64,000 bases of DNA, from contig OZ038383.1 of NCBI GenBank assembly GCA_964036045.1, positions 67,027,725 through 67,091,724 on the forward strand, given 5' to 3'. This document shows, in pieces, positions 24,291 to 36,269 of the stretch; position 1 is the first letter of the stretch, and every line of letters begins with the position of its first letter. Below the pieces are notes generated by a model. It searched no databases, had not been told where the DNA came from, and worked only from the letters and a program-made list of their open reading frames with translations. Both the position numbers and the translations under genes were made by a program. The stretch comes from Eutreptiella sp. 'Long Island Sound 2002' (lineage: Eukaryota; Euglenozoa; Euglenophyceae; Eutreptiales; Eutreptiaceae).

Positions 24291-27200
24291 CCCTCGAGTT
24301 GGGGTTAGGGACTCACAATCCATGCTTTGTTGCGTGGCCCCTGGAGTTGGGGTTAGGGACTCACAATCCACGCTTTTTTGCGTGGCTTCTCGAGTTGGGG
24401 CTGGGGACTCACAATTCGCGATTTTTTGCGTGGCCCCTCGAGTTGGGGTTAGGGACTCACAATCCACGCTTTGTTGCGTGACCCCTCGAGTTGGGGTTAG
24501 GGACTCACAATCCACCCTTTTTTGCGTGGCCCCTCGAGTTGCGGTTAGGGCCTGACAATCCACGCTTTTTTGCGTGGCCCCTCGAGTTGGGGTTAGGGAC
24601 TCACAATCCACGCTTTTTTGCGTGGCCCCTGGATTTGGGGTTAGGGACTCACAATCCACGCTTTTTTGCGTGGCCCCTGGATTTGGGGTTAGGGACTCAC
24701 AATCCACGCTTTGTTGCGTGGCCCCTCGAGTTGGGGTTAGGGACTCACCATCCACGCTTTTTTGCGTGGCCCGTGCATTTTTGGTTAGGGACTCACAATC
24801 CACACTTTTTTGCGTGGCCCCTCGAGTTGGGGTTAGGGACTCACAATCCACGCTTTGTTGCGTGGCCCCTCGAGTTGGGGTTGGGGACTCACATTCCACG
24901 CTTCTTTGCGTGGCCCCTCGAGTTGGGGCTGGGGCCTCACAATCCACGCTTTGTTGCGTGGACCCTCGAGTTGGGGCTGGGGCCTCACAATCCACGCTTT
25001 TTTGCGTGGCCCCTCGAGTTGGGGTTAGGGACTCACAATCGACGCTTTTTTGCGTGGCCCCTCGAGTTGGGGTTAGGGACTCACAATCCACGCTTTGTTG
25101 CGTGGCCCCTCGAGTTGGGGTTAGGGACTCACAATCCACGCTTTGTTGCGTGGCCCCTCGAGTTGGGGTTAGGGACTCACAATCCACGCTTTGTTGCGTG
25201 GCCACTCGAGTTGGGGTTGGGACCTCACAATCCACGCTTTTTTGCGTGGCCCCTCGAGATTTGGTTAGGCACTCACAATCCACGCTTTTTTGCGTGGCCC
25301 CTCGATTTGGGGCTGGGGACTCACAATCCACGCTTTGTTGCGTAGCCCCTGGAGTTGGGGTTAGGGACTCACAATCCATGCTTTGTTGCGTGGCCCCTCG
25401 AGTTGGGGTTAGGGACTCACAATCCACGCTTTTTTGCGTGGCCCCTCGAGTTGGGGCTGGGGACTCACAATCCGCGATTTTTTGCGTGGCCCCTCGAGTT
25501 GGGGTTAGGGACTCACAATCCACGCTTTGTTGCATGACCCCTCGAGTTGGGGTTAGGGACTCACAATCCACCCTTTTTTGCGTGGCCCCTCGAGTTGCGG
25601 TTAGGGACTGACAATCCACGCTTTTTTGCGTGGCCCCTCAAGTTGGGGTTAGGGACTCACAATCCACGCTTTGTTGCGTGGCCCCTCGAGTTGGGGTTAG
25701 GGACTCACCATCCACGCTTTTTTGCGTGGCCCGTGCATTTTTGGTTAGGGACTCACAATCCACACTTTTTTGCGTGGCCCCTCGAGTTGGGGTTAGGGAC
25801 TCACAATCCACGCTTTGTTGCGTGGCCCCTCGAGTTGGGGTTGGGGACTCACAATCCACGCTTCTTTGCGTGGCCCCTCAAGTTGGGGCTGGGGCCTCAC
25901 AATCCACGCTTTGTTGCGTGGACCCTCGAGTTGGGGCTGGGGCCTCACAATCCACGCTTTTTTGCGTGGCCCCTCGAGTTGGGGTTAGGGACTCACAATC
26001 GACGCTTTTTTGCGTGGCCCCTCGAGTTGGGGTTAGGGACTCACAATCCACGCTTTGTTGCGTGGCCCCTCGAGTTGGGGTTAGGGACTCACAATCCACG
26101 CTTTGTTGCGTGGCCCCTCGAGTTGGGGTTAGGGACTCACAATCCACGCTTTGTTGCGTGGCCGCTCGAGTTGGGGTTGGGACCTCACAATCCACGCTTT
26201 TTTGCGTGGCCCCTCGAGATTTGGTTAGGCACTCACAATCCACGCTTTTTTGCGTGGCCCCTCGATTTGGGGCTGGGGACTCACAATCCACGCTTTGTTG
26301 CGTAGCCCCTGGAGTTGGGGTTAGGGACTCACAATCCATGCTTTGTTGCGTGGCCCCTCGAGTTGGGGTTAGGGACTCACCATCCACGCTTTTTTGCGTG
26401 GCCCGTGCATTTTTGGTTAGGGACTCACAATCCACACTTTTTTGCGTGGCCCCTCGAGTTGGGGTTAGGGACTCACAATCCACGCTTTGTTGCGTGGCCC
26501 CTCGAGTTGGGGTTGGGGACTCACAATCCACGCTTCTTTGCGTGGCCCCTCAAGTTGGGGCTGGGGCCTCACAATCCACGCTTTGTTGCGTGGCCCCTCG
26601 AGTTGGGGTTAGGGACTCACAATCCACGCTTTGTTGCGTGGCCCCTCGAGTTGGGGTTAGGGACTCACAATCCACGCTTTGTTGCGTGGCCCCTCGAGTT
26701 GGGGTTAGGGACTCACAATCCACGCTTTGTTGCGTGGACCCTCGAGTTGGGGCTGGGGCCTCACAATCCACGCTTTTTTGCGTGGCCCCTCGAGTTGGGG
26801 TTAGGGACTCACAATCGACGCTTTTTTGCGTGGCCCCTCGAGTTGGGGTTAGGGACTCACAATCCACGCTTTGTTGCGTGGCCCCTCGAGTTGGGGTTAG
26901 GGTCTCACAATCCACGCTTTGTTGCGTGGCCCCTCGAGATTTGGTTAGGGACTCACAATCCACGCTTTGTTGCGTGGCCGCTCGAGTTGGGGTTGGGACC
27001 TCACAATCCACGCTTTTTTGCGTGGCCCCTCGAGATTTGGTTAGGCACTCACAATCCACGCTTTTTTGCGTGGCCCCTCGATTTGGGGCTGGGGACTCAC
27101 AATCCACGCTTTGTTGCGTAGCCCCTGGAGTTGGGGTTAGGGACTCACAATCCATGCTTTGTTGCGTGGCCCCTCGAGTTGGGGTTAGGGACTCACAATC

Positions 27201-27400
27201 CACGCTTTTTTGCGTGGCCCCTCGAGTTGGGGCTGGGGACTCACAATCCGCGATTTTTTGCGTGGCCCCTCGAGTTGGGGTTAGGGACTCACAATCCACG
27301 CTTTGTTGCGTGACCCCTCGAGTTGGGGTTAGGGACTCACAATCCACCCTTTTTTGCGTGGCCCCTCGAGTTGCGGTTAGGGACTGACAATCCACGCTTT
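24291..27400 (+). repeat. 22-, 20- and 17-mer HORs derived from the 18-mer
   Basis: A recurrent opening marker (GTAGCCCCT near 24,286, 25,345, 26,305 and 27,118) is spaced about 1,056, 960 and 816 bp. Each unit keeps most of the 864-bp order. Some add monomers with AATCCGCGATTTTTTGCG, CCACCCTTTTTTG and TTGCGGTTAGGGACTGAC, types otherwise found at 1-6 kb and 38-43 kb. The unit near 26,315 has an inserted run of consensus monomers around 26,590-26,740. Length changes are whole monomers. Confidence 0.82.
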
Positions 27401-28406
27401 TTTGCGTGGCCCCTCAAGTTGGGGTTAGGGACTCACAATCCACGCTTTTTTGCGTGGCCCCTGGATTTGGGGTTAGGGACTCACAATCCACGCTTCTTTG
27501 CGTGGCCCCTCGAGTTGGACCTGGGAACTCACAATTCACGCTTTTTTGCGTGGCCCCTAGAGTTGGGGCTGGGGCCTCACAATCCACGCTTTGTTGCGTG
27601 GCCCCTCAAGTTGGGGTTAGGGACTCACAATCCACCCTTTGTTGCGTGGCCCCTCGAGTTGGGGTTAGGGACTCACAATCCACGCTTTGTTGCGTGGCCC
27701 CTCGAGTTGGGGTGCGGGACTCACAATCCACGCTTTGTTGCGTGGCCCCTCGAGATTTGGTTGGGGACTCACAATCCACGCTTTTTTTGTGTGGCCCCTT
27801 GATTTGGGGCTGGGGACTCACAATCCACGCTTTGTTGCGTGGCCCCTCGAGTTGGGGTTAGGGACTCACAATCCACGCTTTGTGGCGTGACCCCTCAAGT
27901 TGGGGTTAGGGACTCACAATCCACGCTTTGTTGCGTGGCCCCTCGAGTTGGGGTTAGGGACTGACAATCCACGCTTTGTTGCGTGGCCCCTCGAGTTGGG
28001 GTTAGGGACTCACAATCCACGCTTTGTTGCGTGGCCCCTCGAGATTTGGTTAGTGACTCACAATCCATGCTTTGTTGCGTGGCCCCTCGAGTTGGGGTTA
28101 GGGACTCACAATCCACGCTATTTTGCGTGGCCCGTGGATTTTTGGTTATGGACTCACAATCCACGCTTCTTTGCGTGGCCCGTCGAGTTGGGGCTGGGGC
28201 CTCACAATCCACGCTTTGTTGCGTGGCCCCTCAAGTTGGGGTTAAGGACTCACAATCCACCCTTTGTTGCGTGGCCCCTCGAGTTGGGGTTAGGGACTCA
28301 CAATCCACGCTTTGTTGCGTGGCCCCTCGAGTTGGGGTTAGGGACTCACAATCCACGCTTTGTTGCGTGGCCCCTCGAGATTTGGTTGGGGACTCACAAT
28401 CCACGC
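27401..28406 (+). repeat. Leading partial copies of the 3,412-bp HOR
   Basis: This holds the first 49-bp monomer with a T7 tract (27,782-27,788, CGC then seven T then GTGTGG). The next such monomer is at 28,407, 625 bp later (13 x 48 + 1). The intervening order, with GTGGCGTGACCCCTCAAG and CTATTTTGCG monomers, is reused in the full unit downstream. Confidence 0.82.
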
Positions 28407-29075
28407 TTTTTTTGTGTGGCCCCTTGATTTGGGGCTGGGGACTGACAATCCACGCTTTGTTGCGTGGCCCCTCGAGTTGGGGTTAGGGACTCACAATCCA
28501 CGCTTTGTGGCGTGACCCCTCAAGTTGGGGTTAGGGACTCACAATCCACGCTTTGTTGCGTGGCCCCTCGAGTTGGGGTTAGGGACTGACAATCCACGCT
28601 TTTTTGCGTGGCCCCTGGAGTTGGGGTTAGGGACTCACAATCCACGCTTTGTTGCGTGGCCCCTGGAATTGGGGTTAGGGACTCACAATCCACTCTTTGT
28701 TGCGTGGCCCCTCGAGTTGGGGTTAGGGACTCACAATCCACGCTATTTTGCGTGGCCCGTGGATTTTTGGTTATGGACTCACAATCCACGCTTCTTTGCG
28801 TGGCCCGTCGAGTTGGGGCTGGGGCCTCACAATCCACGCTTTGTTGCGTGGCCCCTCAAGTTAGGCTTAGGGACTCACAATCCACGCGTTTTTGTGTGGC
28901 CCCTCGAGTTGGGGTTAGGGACTCACAATGCACGCTTTTTTGCGTGGCCCCTCGAGTTGGGGTTAGGGACTCACAATCCATGCTTTGTTGCGTGGCCCCT
29001 CGAGTTGGGGTTAGGGACTCACAATCCACGCTTTGTTGCGTGGCCCCTCGAGATTTGGTTAGGGCCTCACAATCC

Positions 29076-29093
29076 ACGCTTTGTTGCGTGGCC
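29076..29093 (+). other. Example of the per-monomer hairpin CCACGC-loop-GCGTGG
   Basis: CCACGC and GCGTGG are perfect reverse complements separated by six bases (TTTGTT here), giving a 6-bp GC-rich stem with a T-rich loop on the plus strand. The element spans the monomer junction and exists, with point variants, in nearly every monomer of the array. Loops seen are TTTGTT, TTTTTT, TTCTTT, TTTTTC and TTTTGT, always six bases except in the length-variant monomers. Whether it folds in vivo is unknown. Confidence 0.85.
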
Positions 29094-29134
29094 CCTCGAG
29101 TTGGGGTTAGGGACTCACAATCCACGCTTTGTTG
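29087..29134 (+). repeat. Reference (consensus-type) 48-bp monomer
   Basis: This copy matches the commonest form and serves as a type unit. In order it holds: the GCGTGG arm (its first G is the last base of the preceding copy), CCCC, the XhoI palindrome CTCGAG overlapping that C-run, TTGGGG running into TTAGGG, then ACTCACAAT, the CCACGC arm, and the loop TTTGTT. The CpGs lie in the GCGTGG arm, in CTCGAG and in the CCACGC arm. Frequent variants elsewhere replace CTCGAGTT with CTGGAATT or CTCGAGATT, replace GTTAGGG with GCTGGGG, or change the loop. Confidence 0.95.
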
Positions 29135-29278
29135 CGTGGCCCCTCGAGTTGGGGTTAGGGACTCACAATCCACGCTTTGTTGCGTGGCCCCTCGAGTTGG
29201 GGTTAGGGACTCACAATCCACGCTTTGTTGCGTGGCCCCTCGAGTTGGGGTTAGGGACTCACAATCCACGCTTTGTTG
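29087..29278 (+). repeat. Run of four identical consensus monomers
   Basis: Four successive monomers (starts 29,087, 29,135, 29,183 and 29,231) are identical base for base. The same run occurs at 32,499-32,690, exactly 3,412 bp away. Such locally identical neighbours are unusual here, because adjacent monomers normally differ and similarity is highest between copies one HOR period apart. It suggests recent single-monomer amplification or local gene conversion, then copying with the 3,412-bp unit. Confidence 0.9.
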
Positions 29279-31818
29279 CGTGGCCCCTCGAGATTTGGTT
29301 AGGGACTCACAATCCACGCTTTTTTTGTGTGGCCCCTTGATTTGGGGCTGGGGACTCACAATCCACGCTTTGTTGCGTGGCCCCTCGAGTTGGGGTTAGG
29401 GACTCACAATCCACGCTTTGTGGCGTGACCCCTCAAGTTGGGGTTAGGGACTCACAATCCACGCTTTGTTGCGTGGCCCCTCGAGTTGGGGTTAGGGACT
29501 GACAATCCACGCTTTGTTGCGTGGCCCCTCGAGTTGGGGTTAGGGACTCACAATCCACGCTTTGTTGCGTGGCCCCTCGAGATTTGGTTAGGGACTCACA
29601 ATCCATGCTTTGTTGCGTGGCCCCTCGAGTTTGGGCTGGGGACTCACAATTCACGCTTTTTTGCGTGGCCCCTGGAGTTGGGGTTAGGGACTCACAATCC
29701 ACGCTTTGTTGCGTGGCCCCTGGAATCGGGGTTAGGGACTCACAATCCACGCTTTGCCCGTGGCCCCTCGAGTTGGGGTTAGGGACTCACAATCCACGCT
29801 ATTTTGCGTGGCCCGTGGATTTTTGGTTGGGGACTCACAATCCACGCTTCTTTGCGTGGCCCGTCGAGTTGGGGCTGGGGCCTCACAATCCACGCTTTGT
29901 TGCGTGGCCCCTCAAGTTAGGCTTAGGGACTCACAATCCACGCGTTTTTGTGTGGCCCCTCGAGTTGGGGTTAGGGACTCACAATCCACGCTTTTTTGCG
30001 TGGCCCCTCGAGTTGGGGTTAGGGACTCACAATCCACGCTTTGTTGCGTGTCCCCTCGAGATTTGGTTAGGGACTCACAATCCATGCTTTGTTGCGTGGC
30101 CCCTCGAGTTGGGGTTAGGGACTCACAATCCACGCTTTGTTGCGTGGCCCCTCGAGATTTGGTTAGGGCCTCACAATCCACGCTTTGTTGCGTGGCCCCT
30201 CGATTTGGGGCTAGGGACTCACAATTCACGCTTTTTTGCGTGGCCCCTGGAGTTGGGGTTAGGGACTCACAATCCACGCTTTGTTGCGTGGCCCGTGGAT
30301 TTTTGGTTAGGGACTCACAATCCACACTTTTTTGCGTGGCCCTTGGAGTTGGGGTTAGGGACTCACAATCCACGCTTTGTTGCGTGGCCCCTCGAGTTGG
30401 GGTTGGGGACTCACAATCCACGCTTCTTTGCGTGGCCCCTCGAGTTGGCGCTGGGGCCTCACAATCCACGCTTTGTTGCGTGGCCCCTCAAGTTGGGGCT
30501 GGGGACTCACAATTCACGCTTTTTTGCGTGGTTCCTCGAGTCGGGGTTAGGGTCTCACAATCCACGCTTTGTTGCGTGGCCCCTCGAGTTGGGGTTAGGG
30601 TATCACAATCCACGCTTCTTTGCGTGGCCCGTCGAGTTGGGGCTGGGGCCTCACAATCCACGCTTTGTTGCGTGGCCCCTCGAGTTGGGGTTAGGGACTC
30701 ACAATCCACGCGTTTTCGTGTGGCCCCTCGAGTTGGGGTTAGGGACTCACAATCCACGCTTTTTTGCGTGGCCCCTCGAGTTGGGGTTAGGGACTCACAA
30801 TCCACGCTTTGTTGCGTGTCCCCTCGAGATTTGGTTAGGGACTCACAATCCATGCTTTGTTGCGTGGCCCCTCGAGTTGGGGTTAGGGACTCACAATCCA
30901 CGCCTTGTTGCGTGGCCCCTCGAGATTTGGTTAGAGCCTCACAATCCACGCTTTGTTGCGTGTCCCCTCGATTTGGGGCTGGGGACTCACAATTCACGCT
31001 TTTTTGCAAGGCCCCTGGAGTTGGGGTTAGGGACTCACAATCCACGCTTTGTTGCGTGGCCCCTGGAATTGGGGTTAGGGACTCACAATCCACGCTTTTT
31101 TGCCTGGCCCGTGGATTTTTGGTTAGGGACTCACAATCCAAACTTTTTTGCGTGGCCCCTCGACTTGGGGTTGGGGACTCACAATCCACGCTTCTTTGCG
31201 TGGCCCCTCGAGTTGGGGCTGGGGCCTCACAATCCACGCTTTGTTGCGTGGCCCCTCGAGTCGGGGCTGGGGACTCACAATTCACGCTTTTTTGCGTGGC
31301 CCCTCGAGTTGGGGTTAGGGACTCACAATCGACGCTTTTTTGCGTGGCCCCTCGAGTTGGGGTTAGGGACTCACAATCCACGCTTTGTTGCGTGGCCCCT
31401 CGAGTTGGGGTTAGGGACTCACAATCCACGCTTTTTTGCGTGGCCCCTCGAGATTTTGGTTAGGGACTCACAATCCACGCTTTTTTGCGTGGCCCCTCGA
31501 TTTGGGGCTGGGGACTCACAATCCACGCTTTTTTGCGTGGCCCCTGGAGTTGGGGTTAGGGACTCACAATCCACGCTTTGTTGCGTGGCCCCTCGAGTTG
31601 GGGTTAGGGACTCACAATCCACGCTTTTTTGCGTGGCCCGTCGAGTTGGGGCTGGGGACTCACAATCCACGCTTTGTTGCGTGCCCCCGTCGAGTTGGGG
31701 CTGGGGACTCACAATCCACGCTTTGTTGCGTGCCCCCTCGAGTTGGGGTTAGGGACCTCACAATCCACGCTTTGTTGCGTGGCCCCTCGAGATTTGGTTG
31801 GGGACTCACAATCCACGC

Positions 31819-34800
31819 TTTTTTTGTGTGGCCCCTTGATTTGGGGCTGGGGACTCACAATCCACGCTTTGTTGCGTGGCCCCTCGAGTTGGGGTTAGGG
31901 ACTCACAATCCACGCTTTGTGGCGTGACCCCTCAAGTTGGGGTTAGGGACTCACAATCCACGCTTTGTTGCGTGGCCCCTCGAGTTGGGGTTAGGGACTG
32001 ACAATCCACGCTTTTTTGCGTGGCCCCTGGAGTTGGGGTTAGGGACTCACAATCCACGCTTTGTTGCGTGGCCCCTGGAATTGGGGTTAGGGACTCACAA
32101 TCCACTCTTTGTTGCGTGGCCCCTCGAGTTGGGGTTAGGGACTCACAATCTACGCTATTTTGCGTGGCCCGTGGATTTTTGGTTATGGACTCACAATCCA
32201 CGCTTCTTTGCGTGGCCCGTCGAGTTGGGGCTGGGGCCTCACAATCCACGCTTTGTTGCGTGGCCCCTCAAGTTAGGCTTAGGGACTCACAATCCACGCG
32301 TTTTTGTGTGGCCCCTCGAGTTGGGGTTAGGGACTCACAATGCACGCTTTTTTGCGTGGCCCCTCGAGTTGGGGTTAGGGACTCACAATCCATGCTTTGT
32401 TGCGTGGCCCCTCGAGTTGGGGTTAGGGACTCACAATCCACGCTTTGTTGCGTGGCCCCTCGAGATTTGGTTAGGGCCTCACAATCCACGCTTTGTTGCG
32501 TGGCCCCTCGAGTTGGGGTTAGGGACTCACAATCCACGCTTTGTTGCGTGGCCCCTCGAGTTGGGGTTAGGGACTCACAATCCACGCTTTGTTGCGTGGC
32601 CCCTCGAGTTGGGGTTAGGGACTCACAATCCACGCTTTGTTGCGTGGCCCCTCGAGTTGGGGTTAGGGACTCACAATCCACGCTTTGTTGCGTGGCCCCT
32701 CGAGATTTGGTTAGGGACTCACAATCCACGCTTTTTTTGTGTGGCCCCTTGATTTGGGGCTGGGGACTCACAATCCACGCTTTGTTGCGTGGCCCCTCGA
32801 GTTGGGGTTAGGGACTCACAATCCACGCTTTGTGGCGTGACCCCTCAAGTTGGGGTTAGGGACTCACAATCCACGCTTTGTTGCGTGGCCCCTCGAGTTG
32901 GGGTTAGGGACTGACAATCCACGCTTTGTTGCGTGGCCCCTCGAGTTGGGGTTAGGGACTCACAATCCACGCTTTGTTGCGTGGCCCCTCGAGATTTGGT
33001 TAGGGACTCACAATCCATGCTTTGTTGCGTGGCCCCTCGAGTTTGGGCTGGGGACTCACAATTCACGCTTTTTTGCGTGGCCCCTGGAGTTGGGGTTAGG
33101 GACTCACAATCCACGCTTTGTTGCGTGGCCCCCGGAATCGGGGTTAGGGACTCACAATCCACGCTTTGCCCGTGGCCCCTCGAGTTGGGGTTAGGGACTC
33201 ACAATCCACGCTATTTTGCGTGGCCCGTGGATTTTTGGTTGGGGACTCACAATCCACGCTTCTTTGCGTGGCCCGTCGAGTTGGGGCTGGGGCCTCACAA
33301 TCCACGCTTTGTTGCGTGGCCCCTCAAGTTAGGCTTAGGGACTCACAATCCACGCGTTTTTGTGTGGCCCCTCGAGTTGGGGTTAGGGACTCACAATCCA
33401 CGCTTTTTTGCGTGGCCCCTCGAGTTGGGGTTAGGGACTCACAATCCACGCTTTGTTGCGTGTCCCCTCGAGATTTGGTTAGGGACTCACAATCCATGCT
33501 TTGTTGCGTGGCCCCTCGAGTTGGGGTTAGGGACTCACAATCCACGCTTTGTTGCGTGGCCCCTCGAGATTTGGTTAGGGCCTCACAATCCACGCTTTGT
33601 TGCGTGGCCCCTCGATTTGGGGCTAGGGACTCACAATTCACGCTTTTTTGCGTGGCCCCTGGAGTTGGGGTTAGGGACTCACAATCCACGCTTTGTTGCG
33701 TGGCCCGTGGATTTTTGGTTAGGGACTCACAATCCACACTTTTTTGCGTGGCCCTTGGAGTTGGGGTTAGGGACTCACAATCCACGCTTTGTTGCGTGGC
33801 CCCTCGAGTTGGGGTTGGGGACTCACAATCCACGCTTCTTTGCGTGGCCCCTCGAGTTGGCGCTGGGGCCTCACAATCCACGCTTTGTTGCGTGGCCCCT
33901 CAAGTTGGGGCTGGGGACTCACAATTCACGCTTTTTTGCGTGGTTCCTCGAGTCGGGGTTAGGGTCTCACAATCCACGCTTTGTTGCGTGGCCCCTCGAG
34001 TTGGGGTTAGGGTATCACAATCCACGCTTCTTTGCGTGGCCCGTCGAGTTGGGGCTGGGGCCTCACAATCCACGCTTTGTTGCGTGGCCCCTCGAGTTGG
34101 GGTTAGGGACTCACAATCCACGCGTTTTCGTGTGGCCCCTCGAGTTGGGGTTAGGGACTCACAATCCACGCTTTTTTGCGTGGCCCCTCGAGTTGGGGTT
34201 AGGGACTCACAATCCACGCTTTGTTGCGTGTCCCCTCGAGATTTGGTTAGGGACTCACAATCCATGCTTTGTTGCGTGGCCCCTCGAGTTGGGGTTAGGG
34301 ACTCACAATCCACGCCTTGTTGCGTGGCCCCTCGAGATTTGGTTAGAGCCTCACAATCCACGCTTTGTTGCGTGTCCCCTCGATTTGGGGCTGGGGACTC
34401 ACAATTCACGCTTTTTTGCAAGGCCCCTGGAGTTGGGGTTAGGGACTCACAATCCACGCTTTGTTGCGTGGCCCCTGGAATTGGGGTTAGGGACTCACAA
34501 TCCACGCTTTTTTGCCTGGCCCGTGGATTTTTGGTTAGGGACTCACAATCCAAACTTTTTTGCGTGGCCCCTCGACTTGGGGTTGGGGACTCACAATCCA
34601 CGCTTCTTTGCGTGGCCCCTCGAGTTGGGGCTGGGGCCTCACAATCCACGCTTTGTTGCGTGGCCCCTCGAGTCGGGGCTGGGGACTCACAATTCACGCT
34701 TTTTTGCGTGGTCCCTCGAGTTGGGGTTAGGGACTCACAATCGACGCTTTTTTGCGTGGCCCCTCGAGTTGGGGTTAGGGTCTCACAATCCACGCTTTGT

Positions 34801-34915
34801 TGCGTGGCCCCTCGAGTTGGGGTTAGGGACTCACAATCCACGCTTTTTTGCGTGGCCCCTCGAGATTTTGGTTAGGGACTCACAATCCACGCTTTTTTGC
34901 GTGGCCCCTCGATTT
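31819..34915 (+). repeat. 3,412-bp HOR, copy 2
   Basis: It reproduces copy 1 at +3,412: T7 monomers at 31,819 and 32,732, the CTTTGCCCGTGG monomer near 33,167 and the GAGATTTTGG monomer near 34,863. By eye differences are rare, for example CCCCCGGAATCGG near 33,130 (copy 1 CCCCTGGAATCGG) and GTGGTCCCTC near 34,709 (copy 1 GTGGCCCCTC). Just after 34,863 one monomer present in copy 1 is absent and the orders diverge. Confidence 0.92.
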
Positions 34916-36269
34916 GGGGTTAGGGACTCACAATCCACGCTTTGTTGCGTGGCCCCTCGAGTTGGGGTTAGGGACTCACAATCCACGCTTTTTTGCGTGG
35001 CCCGTCGAGTTGGGGCTGGGGACTCACAATCCACGCTTTGTTGCGTGCCCCCTCGAGTTGGGGTTAGGGACTCACAATCCACGCTTTGTTGCGTGGCCCC
35101 TCGAGTTGGGGTTAGGGACTCACAATCCACGCTTTTTTGCGTGGCCCCTCGATTTGGGGCTGGGGACTCACAATCCACGCTTTTTTGCGTGGCCCCTGGA
35201 GTTGGGGTTAGGGACTCACAATCCACGCTTTGTTGCGTGGCCCCTCGAGTTGGGGTTAGGGACTCACAATCCACGCTTTTTTGCGTGGCCCGTCGAGTTG
35301 GGGCTGGGGACTCACAATCCACGCTTTGTTGCGTGCCCCCTCGAGTTGGGGTTAGGGACTCACAATCCATGCTTTGTTGCGTGGCCCCTCGAGTTGGGGT
35401 TAGGGACTCACAATCCACGCCTTGTTGCGTGGCCCCTCGAGATTTGGTTAGAGCCTCACAATCCACGCTTTGTTGCGTGTCCCCTCGATTTGGGGCTGGG
35501 GACTCACAATTCACGCTTTTTTGCAAGGCCCCTGGAGTTGGGGTTAGGGACTCACAATCCACGCTTTGTTGCGTGGCCCCTGGAATTGGGGTTAGGGACT
35601 CACAATCCACGCTTTTTTGCCTGGCCCGTGGATTTTTGGTTAGGGACTCACAATCCAAACTTTTTTGCGTGGCCCCTCGACTTGGGGTTGGGGACTCACA
35701 ATCCACGCTTCTTTGCGTGGCCCCTCGAGTTGGGGCTGGGGCCTCACAATCCACGCTTTGTTGCGTGGCCCCTCGAGTCGGGGCTGGGGACTCACAATTC
35801 ACGCTTTTTTGCGTGGCCCCTCGAGTTGGGGTTAGGGACTCACAATCGGCGCTTTTTTGCGTGGCCCCTCGAGTTGGGGTTAGGGTCTCACAATCCACGC
35901 TTTGTTGCGTGGCCCCTCGAGTTGGGGTTAGGGACTCACAATCCACGCTTTTTTGCGTGGCCCCTCGAGATTTTGGTTAGGGACTCACAATCCACGCTTT
36001 TTTGCGTGGCCCCTCGATTTGGGGCTGGGGACTCACAATCCACGCTTTTTTGCGTGGCCCCTGGAGTTGGGGTTAGGGACTCACAATCCACGCTTTGTTG
36101 CGTGGCCCCTCGAGTTGGGGTTAGGGACTCACAATCCACGCTTTTTTGCGTGGCCCGTCGAGTTGGGGCTGGGGACTCACAATCCACGCTTTGTTGCGTG
36201 CCCCCTCGAGTTGGGGTTAGGGACCTCACAATCCACGCTTTGTTGCGTGGCCCCTCGAGTTGGGGTTAG
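34916..36269 (+). repeat. Trailing partial copies of the 3,412-bp HOR
   Basis: The GAGATTTTGG 49-bp monomer appears a third time near 35,968, 1,105 bp (23 x 48 + 1) after the second. The GGGACCTCAC 49-bp monomer reappears near 36,222. Monomer order from about 35,345 follows 30,850-31,780. Before that, two short copies of the GTGCCCCCTCGAG block (near 35,045 and 35,334) are spaced 288 bp (6 monomers). Confidence 0.85.

Larger units (their letters stand above)
28407..31818 (+). repeat. 3,412-bp HOR, copy 1
   Basis: This unit is 71 x 48 + 4 bp long. It contains T7-tract 49-bp monomers at 28,407 and 29,320, a 47-bp monomer CTTTGCCCGTGG near 29,755, a 49-bp GAGATTTTGG monomer near 31,451, a 49-bp GTGCCCCCGTCGAG monomer near 31,684 and a 49-bp GGGACCTCAC monomer near 31,754. 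Most of these recur 3,412 bp later. The non-multiple-of-48 period gives an independent proof of duplication, because it is the sum of these rare length variants. Confidence 0.93.
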
